From positions 49,031-113,030 of the forward strand of contig NZ_DS990394.1 of NCBI RefSeq assembly GCF_000155475.1: 64,000 nucleotides of DNA, given 5' to 3'. How positions within the stretch are numbered: position 1 is the stretch's first letter; every line of letters begins with the position of its first letter. Source of the stretch: Helicobacter cinaedi CCUG 18818 = ATCC BAA-847. Lineage in GTDB: Bacteria; Campylobacterota; Campylobacteria; Campylobacterales; Helicobacteraceae. Shown one piece after another: positions 29,127-37,827 of this stretch. The position numbers and the translations under genes were made by a program. A model generated the notes under the pieces. It was given only the letters and a program-made list of their open reading frames with translations, was not told where the DNA came from and did no database searches.

Positions 29127-29201
29127 TCCGGATTAGCTCAGCGGTAGAGTAGGTGGCTGTTAACCACTTGGTCGCAGGTTCGAATCCTGCATCCGGAGCC
29201 A
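29127..29201 (+). tRNA. tRNA-Asn (GTT)
   Basis: TCCGGAT pairs with ATCCGGA as acceptor stem. The D-arm TAGCTCAGCGGTAGAG, anticodon loop CTGTTAA (GTT) and T-arm GGTTCGAATCC are canonical, and CCA is encoded. A strong promoter lies directly upstream. Confidence 0.97.
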
Positions 29202-29646
29202 CTCCTTAGCAGAAGATCATAGATTTTAAACCATAAAGCAAGTGGGCATTTTGCTCTTAAGGACTTTTGATTCAATTAATTTTTGTGGCTTTTGTTTATT
29301 CTTTAGGATTTTTATATGCAGAAAGAACCCTGAAAGTTTATAGGGGGCTTGTTACCACACTCTTTCCATATCATTAGTCTCTATCTTTGTAGGTGTTTTA
29401 GTGGTGTTGTAACCTTGAGTGTTTGTTATGTCTTTCATTTGATTTGTATTGCCGTCTCCTGTCAGTAATGATTGAGCTGTATAGAGTTTTGTAACATTTA
29501 TTTAGATTATCAAATAAAGCAGTTTAAAAAGTATGGGTCATTATTATGGGTGTAGGGTAAAATAGGTTCATCTTGTGGGTAAAAAGTTTAAGGTTTTTTT
29601 GAGATAGGACTATTGAGTCTTGTTCAAATTGACTCTTAAGAATAAA
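29202..29646. other. Gene-poor stretch between two tRNAs
   Basis: This 445-bp stretch holds no intact gene. On the minus strand two unrelated short open stretches are visible: about 38 codons at roughly 29527-29640 and 49 codons at 29352-29501, neither with a good start. They look like remnants of a decayed gene or mobile element lodged beside tRNA genes. I see no direct repeat of either tRNA end that would mark an attachment site. Confidence 0.5.
29352..29501 (-). pseudogene. ORF remnant between tRNAs
   Basis: An open stretch without a usable start codon encodes a polar peptide (LYTAQSLLTGDGNTNQMKD..., later YNTTKTPTKIETNDMERVW) ending in TAA. The composition is protein-like, so it is probably the C-terminus of a lost gene. 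No family recognised. Confidence 0.3.
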
Positions 29647-29734
29647 TGGCAGAGGGGAAGGGATTCGAACCCTCGAAAGTTTGCACTTTACACGCGTTCC
29701 AGGCGTGCTCCTTCAACCACTCGGACACCCCTCT
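29647..29734 (-). tRNA. tRNA-Ser (GGA)
   Basis: Read on the minus strand: acceptor AGAGGGG with CCCCTCT, anticodon loop CTGGAAC (GGA), a long variable arm typical of class II tRNAs, T-arm GGTTCGAATCC, discriminator G and encoded CCA. Confidence 0.96.
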
Positions 29735-29761
29735 TTAAAAATAACAAGGGCGAAATCTTAC

Positions 29762-30163
29762 CTAAACTCTTTCTAAAACTTGCTTAAAAATCACGCCATC
29801 AATGCCAAGTTGTGCGATTTTTGCGATTTGCTTTTGGGATTTAATGACGCAAAGCAGTTTGCAATCAAGCAAATAATGTTCAACAATCTTTTGAAAAGCC
29901 TTTGCCTTATCAAGCTGATCAAGCAGTAAAAATTGCGGCATAAGACTAGCAAACAGCACAAGCTCTTCTAAAGAATATATTTTCACAGCATATCTAACCT
30001 GAAAGTTATAGCAATGCTTGGCAATCTCAAAAGCATTCTCTTGTTTCAAAGCAGATGTGTCAAACCACACGACAGATTCAGTTCCAACCTTGGCAATATC
30101 TTCAATGCTTTTCACTTCCACAAATGGAGCAAAGTCAATGGCATAATGCCCGATAATAATCAT
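29762..30163 (-). CDS. Conserved hypothetical cytoplasmic protein
   Basis: The start is ATG at 30163, overlapping the TGA of the preceding small gene (ATGA), so translation is coupled. About 133 residues (MIIIGHYAIDFAPFVEVKSIED...), soluble, with alternating beta/alpha segments such as LLDQLDKAKAFQKIVEHYLLDCKLLCVIK and IAQLGIDGVIFKQ that suggest a small TIM-barrel or Rossmann-like fold. No catalytic motif recognised. It lies in a run with rsmG and queA. Confidence 0.6.
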   Translation of the reverse strand: MIIIGHYAIDFAPFVEVKSIEDIAKVGTESVVWFDTSALKQENAFEIAKHCYNFQVRYAVKIYSLEELVLFASLMPQFLLLDQLDKAKAFQKIVEHYLLDCKLLCVIKSQKQIAKIAQLGIDGVIFKQVLERV

Positions 30164-30366
30164 CTCGCCCCCTTTTGCAGACATTCTTTAGAGCAAAAAC
30201 ACTTTCCATTTGAGAGAAAAGATTCATTGACAGAGACATACACGCCGCAACACGCACATTCCTGCATTTCTTCAATGCCATTGGGGGTTTTGTTTGTCTT
30301 AAGCAATGGGCGTAAGATAAGATAAGCTAACGCTAAAAGTGCGAGTAAAATAACAAAAAACTTCAT
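30160..30366 (-). CDS. Small membrane-anchored Cys-rich protein (PP0621-like)
   Basis: 68 residues. One N-terminal membrane helix (MKFFVILLALLALAYLIL) is followed by a Cys4-type site: CACCGVYV ... GKCFCSKEC. This matches the small PP0621/TRASH-like proteins thought to bind a metal ion. The stop overlaps the next gene's ATG. Confidence 0.65.
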   Translation of the reverse strand: MKFFVILLALLALAYLILRPLLKTNKTPNGIEEMQECACCGVYVSVNESFLSNGKCFCSKECLQKGAR

Positions 30367-30388
30367 ATATTTCCTTTAAGACTAAGAT

Positions 30389-30985
30389 TTATAAATCGCG
30401 ACTATGTTTGTAATAGTAGATTCTATTTTCCCGCACGAAGCACTCTTCCACACTCATGCTTGGCATTTCCTGTCTAAAATTTGTGCCTTTGTAAAAGAGA
30501 AAATACCCATCGCTTTGCAAAAATTTCCTTGAAAGAGCGATAAGATTCCTAGCGTCCATTAACGCACGAGAAGTAATAAGGGCGATATTATTGACTTCAC
30601 TGATTGGCACTTCTTCAATCCGCATTGAATGCACCTTTACATTTTTTAGCCCAAGTTGTACGCTGATATTTTGTAAAAATGAAGCCCTTTTAGCACGCGG
30701 CTCTATAAGAAAAAATTGCGATTGCGGTTTAGCAATAGCAAGGGGCAGGGCAGGGAATCCCCCACCAGAGCCTATATCCATACAAGATTCAAACTCATCA
30801 ATAAACTTCAGCGGATACAAAGAATCAAAGATATTTTCAAGCACAGATTCCATACAGCTAGCCCCTGTAAGATTGTGAATCTTATTCCACTCTAAAAGCT
30901 CTTTGCCAAAGGTTTGAAACTGCTTAAAACACTCATCTCCTAGCATAATGCGGTGTTGTTGTAATTTATCTTGTAAATCTATCAT
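30389..30985 (-). CDS. rsmG: 16S rRNA (guanine-N7) methyltransferase RsmG
   Basis: 198 residues, normal for GidB/RsmG, which makes m7G527 in 16S rRNA. Motifs: ELLEWNKIHNLTGA near residue 30, the SAM site MDIGSGGGFPALPLAI near 70, LIEPRAKRASFLQ near 92 and SRALMD near 138. Its ATG overlaps the queA TGA. Loss of RsmG gives low-level streptomycin resistance in other bacteria. Confidence 0.95.
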   Translation of the reverse strand: MIDLQDKLQQHRIMLGDECFKQFQTFGKELLEWNKIHNLTGASCMESVLENIFDSLYPLKFIDEFESCMDIGSGGGFPALPLAIAKPQSQFFLIEPRAKRASFLQNISVQLGLKNVKVHSMRIEEVPISEVNNIALITSRALMDARNLIALSRKFLQSDGYFLFYKGTNFRQEMPSMSVEECFVRENRIYYYKHSRDL

Positions 30986-32103
30986 AGTATCAATATCCCA
31001 TCTCCATAAGAGTAAAATTTATAGCCTTTTTCCAAGGCAATATTATAGAGTTCAAGGCATTTTTCTCTCCCCACCATCGCACTTACTAGCATAATCAATG
31101 TGCTTTTTGGGAGATGAAAATTTGTCAGCAGATAATCTACCCGCTTAAACTCAACGCCCGGATATAAGAAAATATCGCACTCTCCGCATAAAACTTTATA
31201 TCTCATCATATATTCCACGCAACGTGCACTTGTCGTGCCGACACATAGCACCTTTTTAGCGTGAGTGATAGCCTTAGCACTTGAGCTTGAGATTGAAAAA
31301 TATTCTTTATGTATAGCGTGATTGCGGATATCTTCACTCTCCACATTTATAAATGTCCCAGCCCCGATATGCAGGGTAACAAAGCAGGTTTGAAAAGATT
31401 TTTGCAAGGATTCTAAACTTTGTTTGCTAAAATGCAAAGACGCCGTAGGAGCTGCCACAGAGCCTAGCTCCTTTGCAAACACACTTTGATAAAACACGCT
31501 ATCTTCTTGTAGATTTTGATTAGCTTCATCGCGTTTGATATAGGGCGGTAACGGGATATAGCCGTGATTATTAAAAAGCTCAAACACTTCTTTGTCATTT
31601 AAGATTCTATTTTCTTGCGAACTATGAGTTTTTGTAGATTCCATAAACTCCACAATCCGCATACCATCCTCACAGCATTCAAGCACTTGGGCGATAATGG
31701 GGCGTGTGAAAGCCTTGTGAGATTCTAAAATCAGCCTATCACCGCTTTTAACCCTGCCTTTAATTTGGACTAAAAATCTAAAAGAATCTAGCGCTTTGTG
31801 GAAAAATATCTCCATACGCTTTGGGTTAGGTTTGGCTTGTGAGTTGAGCTTATGAGCGTAGATTCTAGCATTTATGACTTTGGTATTATTGAAAACAAGC
31901 AATGTGTCTTTGGGGATAAAATCGCTAAAATGATAAAAATCACTATGCGTAATTTTGTCGCTTTTTCTTTCATACACAAGCAGTTTTGCACTCTCTCTAG
32001 GAATGCTTGGGCTTTGTGCTATGGCACTTTGTGGCAGAGCATAATCATAGCTTGAAAGCAAAAAATCTTCAGAATCTTTAGAATGGGCGTTGTGGTGGGG
32101 CAT
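30982..32103 (-). CDS. queA: S-adenosylmethionine:tRNA ribosyltransferase-isomerase
   Basis: 373 residues. QueA transfers and isomerises the ribosyl group of SAM onto preQ1 in tRNA, making epoxyqueuosine. Signatures: NNTKVINARIYAHK near residue 70, YIPLPPYIKR near 178, APTASLHFS near 220, LHIGAGTF near 245 and LLTNFHLPKSTLIMLVSA near 332. It is placed between tatC and rsmG with overlaps of 4 bp or gaps of 2 bp, so a single operon. Confidence 0.96.
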   Translation of the reverse strand: MPHHNAHSKDSEDFLLSSYDYALPQSAIAQSPSIPRESAKLLVYERKSDKITHSDFYHFSDFIPKDTLLVFNNTKVINARIYAHKLNSQAKPNPKRMEIFFHKALDSFRFLVQIKGRVKSGDRLILESHKAFTRPIIAQVLECCEDGMRIVEFMESTKTHSSQENRILNDKEVFELFNNHGYIPLPPYIKRDEANQNLQEDSVFYQSVFAKELGSVAAPTASLHFSKQSLESLQKSFQTCFVTLHIGAGTFINVESEDIRNHAIHKEYFSISSSSAKAITHAKKVLCVGTTSARCVEYMMRYKVLCGECDIFLYPGVEFKRVDYLLTNFHLPKSTLIMLVSAMVGREKCLELYNIALEKGYKFYSYGDGILIL

Positions 32104-32105
32104 TG

Positions 32106-32900
32106 CTATTCTTTATTAGAATCTTGCGTTGTAGGTGTGGTAGGCGAGGTTTCATCGCTATCATCTATCTCAAAATCAGCAAGTTTTGAAGCGGGATTCA
32201 CAAATTTTAAAATCACAATAGAAATCCCATAGAGCATAACAAGCGGAATAGCCAAAAGCACTTGTGAAATCACATCAGGCGGGGCGATAATAGCAGCGAT
32301 GATAAAGATAATCACCACAGCGTATTTAAAAAATCCTTTTAAACTCTCATCAGTGATAAGCCCCACTTTGCCAAGGAAAAAGCATAGCACAGGCAGTTCA
32401 AAGGCTATGCCAAAGCCGATAATCAAGCGGATAAAAAAGGCAAAATAATTCTCTGCTGTAATGTAGGCTTCAAACTGATCATTACCAAAAAGCAAAACAT
32501 TTTTAATAATAAAAGGCAAAACGCCAAAGTAAGAAAATGCAACGCCAAGGGCGAACATAAATGTGCCAAAAAACACAAAAGGAATGACGATTTTTTTCTC
32601 GTGTTTATATAAGCCCGGAGCGACAAAAATCCAAATCTGCCAAAAAATCACAGGCATAGCGATAATGAGTGCAGCAAAAAGAGCGGATTTCATCGCGATA
32701 AACACGCCCTCTATCATACCCGAAGCGATGAATTTCCCCCTAATCTCACTGCCTAGCACATCTACAAGGGGTAGCTTAATGTAGTGAAATATTTGCTCCC
32801 AAAAGCCCAAACACACGCCAAAAGCCCCCAAAAGCACAAGAATACTGATAATAAGGCGTTCGCGTAAGTCTTGGATATGGGGTTTTAAATCTTCTAGCAT
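32106..32900 (-). CDS. tatC: Sec-independent protein translocase TatC
   Basis: 264 residues with six hydrophobic helices and the family start LEDLKPHIQDLRERLIIS. FELPVLCFFLGKVGLI and IIAPPDVISQVLLAIPLVMLYGISI are typical TatC segments. It recognises twin-arginine signal peptides together with TatB, encoded 3 bp upstream. The C-terminal tail is Asp/Thr-rich. Confidence 0.96.
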   Translation of the reverse strand: MLEDLKPHIQDLRERLIISILVLLGAFGVCLGFWEQIFHYIKLPLVDVLGSEIRGKFIASGMIEGVFIAMKSALFAALIIAMPVIFWQIWIFVAPGLYKHEKKIVIPFVFFGTFMFALGVAFSYFGVLPFIIKNVLLFGNDQFEAYITAENYFAFFIRLIIGFGIAFELPVLCFFLGKVGLITDESLKGFFKYAVVIIFIIAAIIAPPDVISQVLLAIPLVMLYGISIVILKFVNPASKLADFEIDDSDETSPTTPTTQDSNKE

Positions 32901-32903
32901 TGT

Positions 32904-33470
32904 TTATCCTATGTGTTGGGGGGTGGAATCTTGCGACTTTGAGCTTGTAGCATTTTTGTATGTAAGGGTAGAATCTTGCGTAGCAATAGAAGTTTGAGCA
33001 GATTCTGCAGATTCTAGGTTTTGAGCTGTGGCGTGTGGCATATTAGACTCTGCATTTTTAGAATCTAGGCTTTCATAGCTAAGCTCTGTATTAAGGCTTT
33101 TAAGTGTGCTGTGCAAGGCATTGGCTTCTTTGTCAAGCTCCTTTTTTGTGTCTGTCAGGCTCTCTTGCAGGGGTTTAAGGCTATCGCTTAAATCATTGAT
33201 GTTAAGCTCTCTCAACTCATCAAGCTTCATATCTTGGGTGAGTTTATCCACTTCATTTGAAATGGTATTTTTGTATTTGAGTGCTTCCTGTTTGATTTCA
33301 CTAAGCTCTATCTCTTTGTCAAAGCTCTCTTTTGCTTCCGCCATAGTTTTTCTTACCGCACGGAAAAACTTGACAATATCAATGATAGTTTGGGGGAGTT
33401 TGTTAGGACCAAGGGCGATAATCGCCACAATCAAAATTACAAGCAACTCAAAAATACCAATGCCAAACAT
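32904..33470 (-). CDS. tatB: Sec-independent protein translocase TatB
   Basis: 188 residues. The N-terminal hairpin (MFGIGIFELLVILIVAIIAL, then GPNKLPQ) is the TatA/B signature. It is followed by an amphipathic helix (IIDIVKFFRAVRKTMAEAKE), a charged helical region, and a Ser/Thr/Glu-rich tail (about 140-188) holding several copies of the genome's AGATTCT motif. The direct link to tatC indicates TatB. Confidence 0.92.
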   Translation of the reverse strand: MFGIGIFELLVILIVAIIALGPNKLPQTIIDIVKFFRAVRKTMAEAKESFDKEIELSEIKQEALKYKNTISNEVDKLTQDMKLDELRELNINDLSDSLKPLQESLTDTKKELDKEANALHSTLKSLNTELSYESLDSKNAESNMPHATAQNLESAESAQTSIATQDSTLTYKNATSSKSQDSTPQHIG

Positions 33471-33644
33471 ACCCTGCCTTTTTGCCTTATCTTAGAATTA
33501 AAAAAAGCGTATTTTATACTAAGTTTAGTAATTTTATTTCATTCCTAGATAAAAAACATTTTTGTTTTTCATATTGAAGCCAATTTGATGAAACAAAGCT
33601 AAAAGTTAAGTAGCTAAGCGTTAAGTAAGAGAGTAGAGTAAGAC

Positions 33645-33687
33645 TAGCCTACCCCCTTAACGACCAAAGGCTTTATAAGGTAGGCTA
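33645..33687 (-). terminator. 3' hairpin of the candidate toxin mRNA
   Basis: TAGCCTACC (33645-33653) and GGTAGGCTA (33679-33687) are exactly complementary. TTA/TAA extends the stem past a CCC bulge. The hairpin lies just downstream of the 23-codon ORF. Its distal arm is also complementary to an 8-base element (33789-33796) in the 5' leader, allowing an alternative 5'-3' pairing. No long U-run follows. Confidence 0.6.
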
Positions 33688-33696
33688 TGGATTATC

Positions 33697-33768
33697 TTAG
33701 TAGCACTTGACTATTATTATACATAGCAGTATAATGCCGACTAAGATTCTTGTGCAAATCTTACTCAT
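33697..33768 (-). CDS. Candidate type I toxin: 23-residue membrane peptide
   Basis: ATG at 33768 follows AAGGAGG by 5 bases, one of the best ribosome-binding sites in the window. The peptide starts MSKICTRIL, continues as an unbroken hydrophobic helix (VGIILLCIIIV) and ends KCY. This is the size and character of type I toxins such as the AapA peptides of H. pylori, though the sequence is not AapA1. The antisense strand carries a strong promoter inside the ORF and the mRNA ends are complementary. A simple small membrane protein is the alternative. Confidence 0.6.
   Translation of the reverse strand: MSKICTRILVGIILLCIIIVKCY
33707..33735 (+). promoter_or_regulatory. Antisense promoter inside the toxin ORF
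   Basis: TTGACT (33707-33712), a 17-base spacer and TATAAT (33730-33735) on the plus strand, lying wholly inside the minus-strand peptide ORF. A transcript from about 33742 would cover the toxin start codon, ribosome-binding site and leader. Confidence 0.75.
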
Positions 33769-33835
33769 CGTAACCTCCTTTTTATGAAGTAGGCTACGCC
33801 AAGAGAGGCTCCACTTTCTTGGGCAACCTCTAATC
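33742..33835 (+). ncRNA. Candidate antisense antitoxin RNA (IsoA-like)
   Basis: Inferred from the promoter at 33707-33735. The RNA would be fully complementary to the first nine codons, the AAGGAGG site and the leader of the toxin mRNA. Inverted repeats CCAAGA/TCTTGG (33799-33821) and AGAGG/CCTCT near its end could fold into a 3' stem. The end is uncertain. Confidence 0.45.
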
Positions 33836-33838
33836 ACA

Positions 33839-33868
33839 ATTCTACCACATTAACTACAAACTTTCCAA
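33839..33868 (-). promoter_or_regulatory. Candidate promoter of the toxin mRNA
   Basis: Minus strand: TTGGAA (33868-33863), 18 bases, TAGAAT (33844-33839) preceded by TGG. Transcription near 33832 would give a leader of about 64 bases that can fold through CCAAGA/TCTTGG. Confidence 0.5.
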
Positions 33869-33938
33869 CTCGTTTCTTAAGACTTAAATCACTCTTTGAC
33901 TTTGGGCTTTTTAGGGAATAAAAAATGCTTTTTTAGGC

Positions 33939-33944
33939 TAAAAT
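33939..33944 (+). promoter_or_regulatory. Candidate -10 element of serS
   Basis: TAAAAT preceded by A/T-rich runs, 46 bases before the serS ATG. No -35 consensus, as is usual for Helicobacter housekeeping promoters. Confidence 0.4.
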
Positions 33945-33989
33945 ACGGCTGAAATTGTTTGCAAATTTAAGAAAACTAAGGATAGGGAT

Positions 33990-35267
33990 ATGATTGACAC
34001 AAAGGCTTTGATAAATGATTTTGATAGGGTGAGTGAGCTACTTTGTATAAAAAAAGTGAGTGAAGATACACTCAAAGCACTAAAAGATCTTGCCATTGCG
34101 TATAAAAGCACAAAGCAGGAGCTTGAATCTCTCCAAGCCTTTCAAAATAAAGGCTCTCAAAAGCTTGGGCTATGGTTTAGAAGTGATGGGTGTCAAGATT
34201 TGATTGATGATTTAAAGTCACAACTTGATGAAAATAAGAAAAAAATGAATAATGTAGAATCTAGGCTTAAGACTATTGAAGCAGAGCTTGAAAACCTTGC
34301 CTATACTATTCCAAACTTGCCCGATTCTGCTACGCCAAAGGGCGAAGATGAGAGTGATAATATTGAGCTAAAAAAGGTACTAGAGCCTAGAATCTTTGAC
34401 TTTACCCCAAAGGAGCATTGGGAGCTAGGTGTGGATAATGGCTGGATTGACTTTGAATCTGGGGTGAAGCTTGCTAAAAGTCGCTTTTCTGTCCTGCGTG
34501 GAATGGGGGCAAAACTCAATCGCGCGTTAATTAACTTTATGCTTGATTATAATGAAAGGCAGGGCTTTGAATCCGTGGTAACGCCTGTGATTGCTAATGC
34601 TAGGACGCTTTTTGGCACCGGGCAGTTGCCGAAGTTTGAAAATGATATGTTTAAGGTGGATTCTCATTTTGATGAAGAGGGGAGCGAACACGATTTATAC
34701 CTTATCTCTACTTCGGAAATCACGCTTACAAATCTCTATCAAGACAGCATTATCCCAAGTGAGAACTTGCCTATAATGCTGACTTCTCACACACCTTGTT
34801 TTCGCAAAGAGGCTGGTAGTGCGGGGCGAGATACACGCGGTATGATACGCCAACATCAATTTGACAAAGTGGAGCTTGTGGCGATTACTCATCCAAGCCA
34901 AAGTGAAGCTATGCAGGAAAAAATGCTAAAAACAGCAAGCGGGATTCTAAGTGAGCTAGGACTCCCGCACCGCTTTATGCGGCTTTGTGGGGGGGATTTG
35001 GGCTTTAGTGCGAGTAATACTATTGATATTGAAGTGTGGCTACCCGGGCAGAACTGCTACCGCGAGATAAGCTCTATTTCAAATACGCGGGACTTTCAAG
35101 CACGAAGGGCAAAAATCCGCTATAAAGAAAATGGTAAAAACGCGTTAGTGCATACGCTCAATGGCTCATCATTAGCAGTAGGCAGGACACTCATTGCCAT
35201 TATGGAAAATTACCAAAGGGCTGATGGGAGCATAGAAATCCCAAAAGTGCTAGAAAAATATCTATAA
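33990..35267 (+). CDS. serS: Seryl-tRNA synthetase
   Basis: 425 residues, class II synthetase. An N-terminal coiled-coil arm for the tRNA-Ser long variable arm (about 30-105) precedes the catalytic core: motif 1 near [16 protein letters not shown], motif 2 [21 protein letters not shown] (about 270) and motif 3 [19 protein letters not shown] (about 390). AAGGATAGGG precedes ATG. The following TPR gene 32 bp downstream is probably co-transcribed, an arrangement also seen in H. pylori. Confidence 0.97.
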   Translation: MIDTKALINDFDRVSELLCIKKVSEDTLKALKDLAIAYKSTKQELESLQAFQNKGSQKLGLWFRSDGCQDLIDDLKSQLDENKKKMNNVESRLKTIEAELENLAYTIPNLPDSATPKGEDESDNIELKKVLEPRIFDFTPKEHWELGVDNGWIDFESGVKLAKSRFSVLRGMGAKLNRALINFMLDYNERQGFESVVTPVIANARTLFGTGQLPKFENDMFKVDSHFDEEGSEHDLYLISTSEITLTNLYQDSIIPSENLPIMLTSHTPCFRKEAGSAGRDTRGMIRQHQFDKVELVAITHPSQSEAMQEKMLKTASGILSELGLPHRFMRLCGGDLGFSASNTIDIEVWLPGQNCYREISSISNTRDFQARRAKIRYKENGKNALVHTLNGSSLAVGRTLIAIMENYQRADGSIEIPKVLEKYL

Positions 35268-35299
35268 AGAAAATATCGCAAAAAGGCTAAGGGGAGAGT

Positions 35300-37783
35300 A
35301 TGGCAGAAGAAGTAATAAATCTTGATGAAAATCTAGAGATTGAAGATTCTGCAACACCACCACAAGAGGGTGCAAAAGAAAGCGATGAGCAAAAGCCAAG
35401 TGAAGCTACCGAATCTAAAGAGAGTAAGCTGCAAAAGATTCTAGCTCCCTTGAAAGCAAGAATTAACGCTTTTCTAGCAGCTTTAAAGGAAAATAAGATT
35501 CTAATGATTAGCACGATTGCCATTGCGGTGCTTGTGCTTGTTTTTTTAGTGCTGATTGTGATTTTAATCTTTAGTGGTGGCAAGGAAGAGCAAAAAACAG
35601 AATCTGCCCCCATTTCACGAAAGATTATCCAGCCAGCTCCTATTTTAAGTAGCTCAAAGCGTCCTGAAATAGATGATACAGAGCTTGGTAATATGATACG
35701 CAAGGCAAATATTCTTTACACACAGGGCGATAAAATGGAGGCTTTGGATTTGTTTAATAATATTGCTGCATATTCTCAATCCCTTGCTGCGTATAATTTG
35801 GGCGTGATTAAGATAAATGAGAGTGAGTATAAAAAAGCTATCAGCTCCTTTGATAGTGCCATTTATTCTGGGGAAGATATAAGTGTGAGTGCATTTAATG
35901 CCGCATATAGTGCGTATATGCTGGGTGATATGAATCTGTATGAGTATTATTTAGGCATTAGCTCAAGCTATCTGTATTATACGGCAAATCAGCCGTTGTA
36001 TTCTTATCTATATGGGTTGTTGCAATATTATAAAGGTTTTTATTTTGAATCGCTCTCTCCCTTTCTTAATCCCTCTTCGCCAGATTATACCAAAGAGAGT
36101 AAAAAATTTGCTGCGGAAGTGTTTTTGATTTTTAACGATGAGTATAATGCGTTAGCTCAACTCAAGCAAGTAGCAGATAAAGAGGATAATCTCTCCATTG
36201 GCTTACTGCACGCAAGGCTTGGGGAATACACACAAGCAAAACAATATTTGTATGAATATCTTGGGAGCAATGTGGGCGATCCACAGGCTTTAATGGCATT
36301 GCAACTGATTGAGACAAAAAGTGGGAATTTTAAAGAAAGTGCTTTGATTCTTGAGCGATTAAATGCTGCAGAAGAGACACAAAAGGTCTTTGATGAATAT
36401 CCTATCAAGGCAAAATTGCGTGATGATTTGTTTGATGTGAATCTCGCACAGGAAAATTTCTGGAATCGCCGATTTGAGCATAATAAAATACTGGGCTATA
36501 AGATTCTTTTCTATTACGCACCTTTTTTGGTTTTTGATGCAAAAAATGCTTTGGTGATTATTGATGATGGAAATTTAAATGCTCATATAAATAACATTGA
36601 GAGTGCGAAAAACACGCTGCAAGAGGGGCAAAAAGTTTCACAAGTCAATCGCTCAATCGCACAGAATCTGCGTTACTTGATAGCAAATCAAGATATACGC
36701 GAAGCGGTTAAATCTATGGAGCAGTCTCTTGCGACTTACCCAAATCACTCTGTTTTGCATTATAATGTCGGGCTTTTGTATGCGCAAATGAATGACTTTG
36801 ATAATGGATATTTGCATTTTATCCGTGCTTATCATTTGGATAATAACAACACAATGGCTGGAATCTTCGCCCTTATGTGTGCAGAGCTGACTTATCGCGA
36901 CACTTCTCGCTTGAGTAATACTATCTCTACTGATTTGGCAGAGATGAATTTTACTAATAAGCTAGAGCACGATTTTTTACTTTCTTTATTCCGCTACACA
37001 AGCGATTCGCCCACAGATTCTCTTTCTTGGTTTGATACGCTAAAACAGCGACCATCTTATGAGCGGAAGCCCATTTATTATGCGTTAAGTGCGGTGTATG
37101 GAATCTATGCGGCTAATGGAGTGCAAATAGCAAATGCTTTTGAATCTTTAAAGGGCTTTTATCCAAAAGATGCGGTTACGCATACGATGTTTGAGCTTGG
37201 CAAGAGATTTGGGAGTAATTTGAAGGATTTTGCCTTACAGATGAATATTATTTATAAAGAAAAGAATCTTGATATGCGTTCAATCTACTATGGACCCTCT
37301 TTGGCAAGGGAATTATATGTGTATGTGGGTTTTGTAACAGGCTCGTTGCGATCAGTCCAAGAAGAGTTAGAGGCAAAGCTTGTTGTTGAGACGCACACAA
37401 GCAATGGAATCTTGCAGGCTTTGGCACTTTCAAATATATACAGCAATGATTTTGAAGAGGCTTTTGCGATATATAACTCTCTGCTTGATGATTTAGGGGA
37501 AGGGGATTCACAAACGCGATTTTTGGCGGCTATTGCGGCTATGGGAGCTAATCGCCACGAGAATGCCGTAGCTCTTTTGCAACTTGCCAAGATAGAATCT
37601 GCTACAAACTTTGAGGCTAAATATGCCCTTGGGCTACTCTACCAAGAGGGTAAAAATATAAAAGCTGCTATCCAACATTATGATCAAATCTCACACACAG
37701 GCTTTGAATCTGAATTTTTTGACTTTGAGATTGACACGAGTGAGCTACTCAACCCACAAAAAGATGACAAAAAAGAGAGATAG
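35300..37783 (+). CDS. Membrane-anchored TPR protein
   Basis: 827 residues. An acidic N-terminal tail of about 70 residues precedes one membrane helix (MISTIAIAVLVLVFLVLIVILIF). The rest is a long run of TPR-like helical pairs, for example GDKMEALDLFNNIAAYSQSLAAYNLGVI (about 145) and YPNHSVLHYNVGLLYAQMNDFDNGYLHF (about 480), continuing to about 815. The repeats probably lie outside the cytoplasmic membrane as a protein-binding scaffold. It corresponds to the large TPR protein downstream of serS in H. pylori; function unproven. Confidence 0.8.
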   Translation: MAEEVINLDENLEIEDSATPPQEGAKESDEQKPSEATESKESKLQKILAPLKARINAFLAALKENKILMISTIAIAVLVLVFLVLIVILIFSGGKEEQKTESAPISRKIIQPAPILSSSKRPEIDDTELGNMIRKANILYTQGDKMEALDLFNNIAAYSQSLAAYNLGVIKINESEYKKAISSFDSAIYSGEDISVSAFNAAYSAYMLGDMNLYEYYLGISSSYLYYTANQPLYSYLYGLLQYYKGFYFESLSPFLNPSSPDYTKESKKFAAEVFLIFNDEYNALAQLKQVADKEDNLSIGLLHARLGEYTQAKQYLYEYLGSNVGDPQALMALQLIETKSGNFKESALILERLNAAEETQKVFDEYPIKAKLRDDLFDVNLAQENFWNRRFEHNKILGYKILFYYAPFLVFDAKNALVIIDDGNLNAHINNIESAKNTLQEGQKVSQVNRSIAQNLRYLIANQDIREAVKSMEQSLATYPNHSVLHYNVGLLYAQMNDFDNGYLHFIRAYHLDNNNTMAGIFALMCAELTYRDTSRLSNTISTDLAEMNFTNKLEHDFLLSLFRYTSDSPTDSLSWFDTLKQRPSYERKPIYYALSAVYGIYAANGVQIANAFESLKGFYPKDAVTHTMFELGKRFGSNLKDFALQMNIIYKEKNLDMRSIYYGPSLARELYVYVGFVTGSLRSVQEELEAKLVVETHTSNGILQALALSNIYSNDFEEAFAIYNSLLDDLGEGDSQTRFLAAIAAMGANRHENAVALLQLAKIESATNFEAKYALGLLYQEGKNIKAAIQHYDQISHTGFESEFFDFEIDTSELLNPQKDDKKER

Positions 37784-37791
37784 AGTCTAAA

Positions 37792-37809
37792 GCCACATAG
37801 TGATGTGGC
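37792..37809. terminator. Hairpin between convergent genes
   Basis: GCCACAT-AGTG-ATGTGGC, a perfect 7-bp G/C-containing stem with a 4-base loop, placed between the TPR gene and the convergent phosphoesterase gene. Confidence 0.65.
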
Positions 37810-37827
37810 ATATATTCTCTTGCTTGA

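Noticed and set aside
29127-29734. An intact prophage or attachment-site pair between the tRNAs
   Set aside because: There is no integrase and no repeated tRNA end in the interval; only small coding traces remain.
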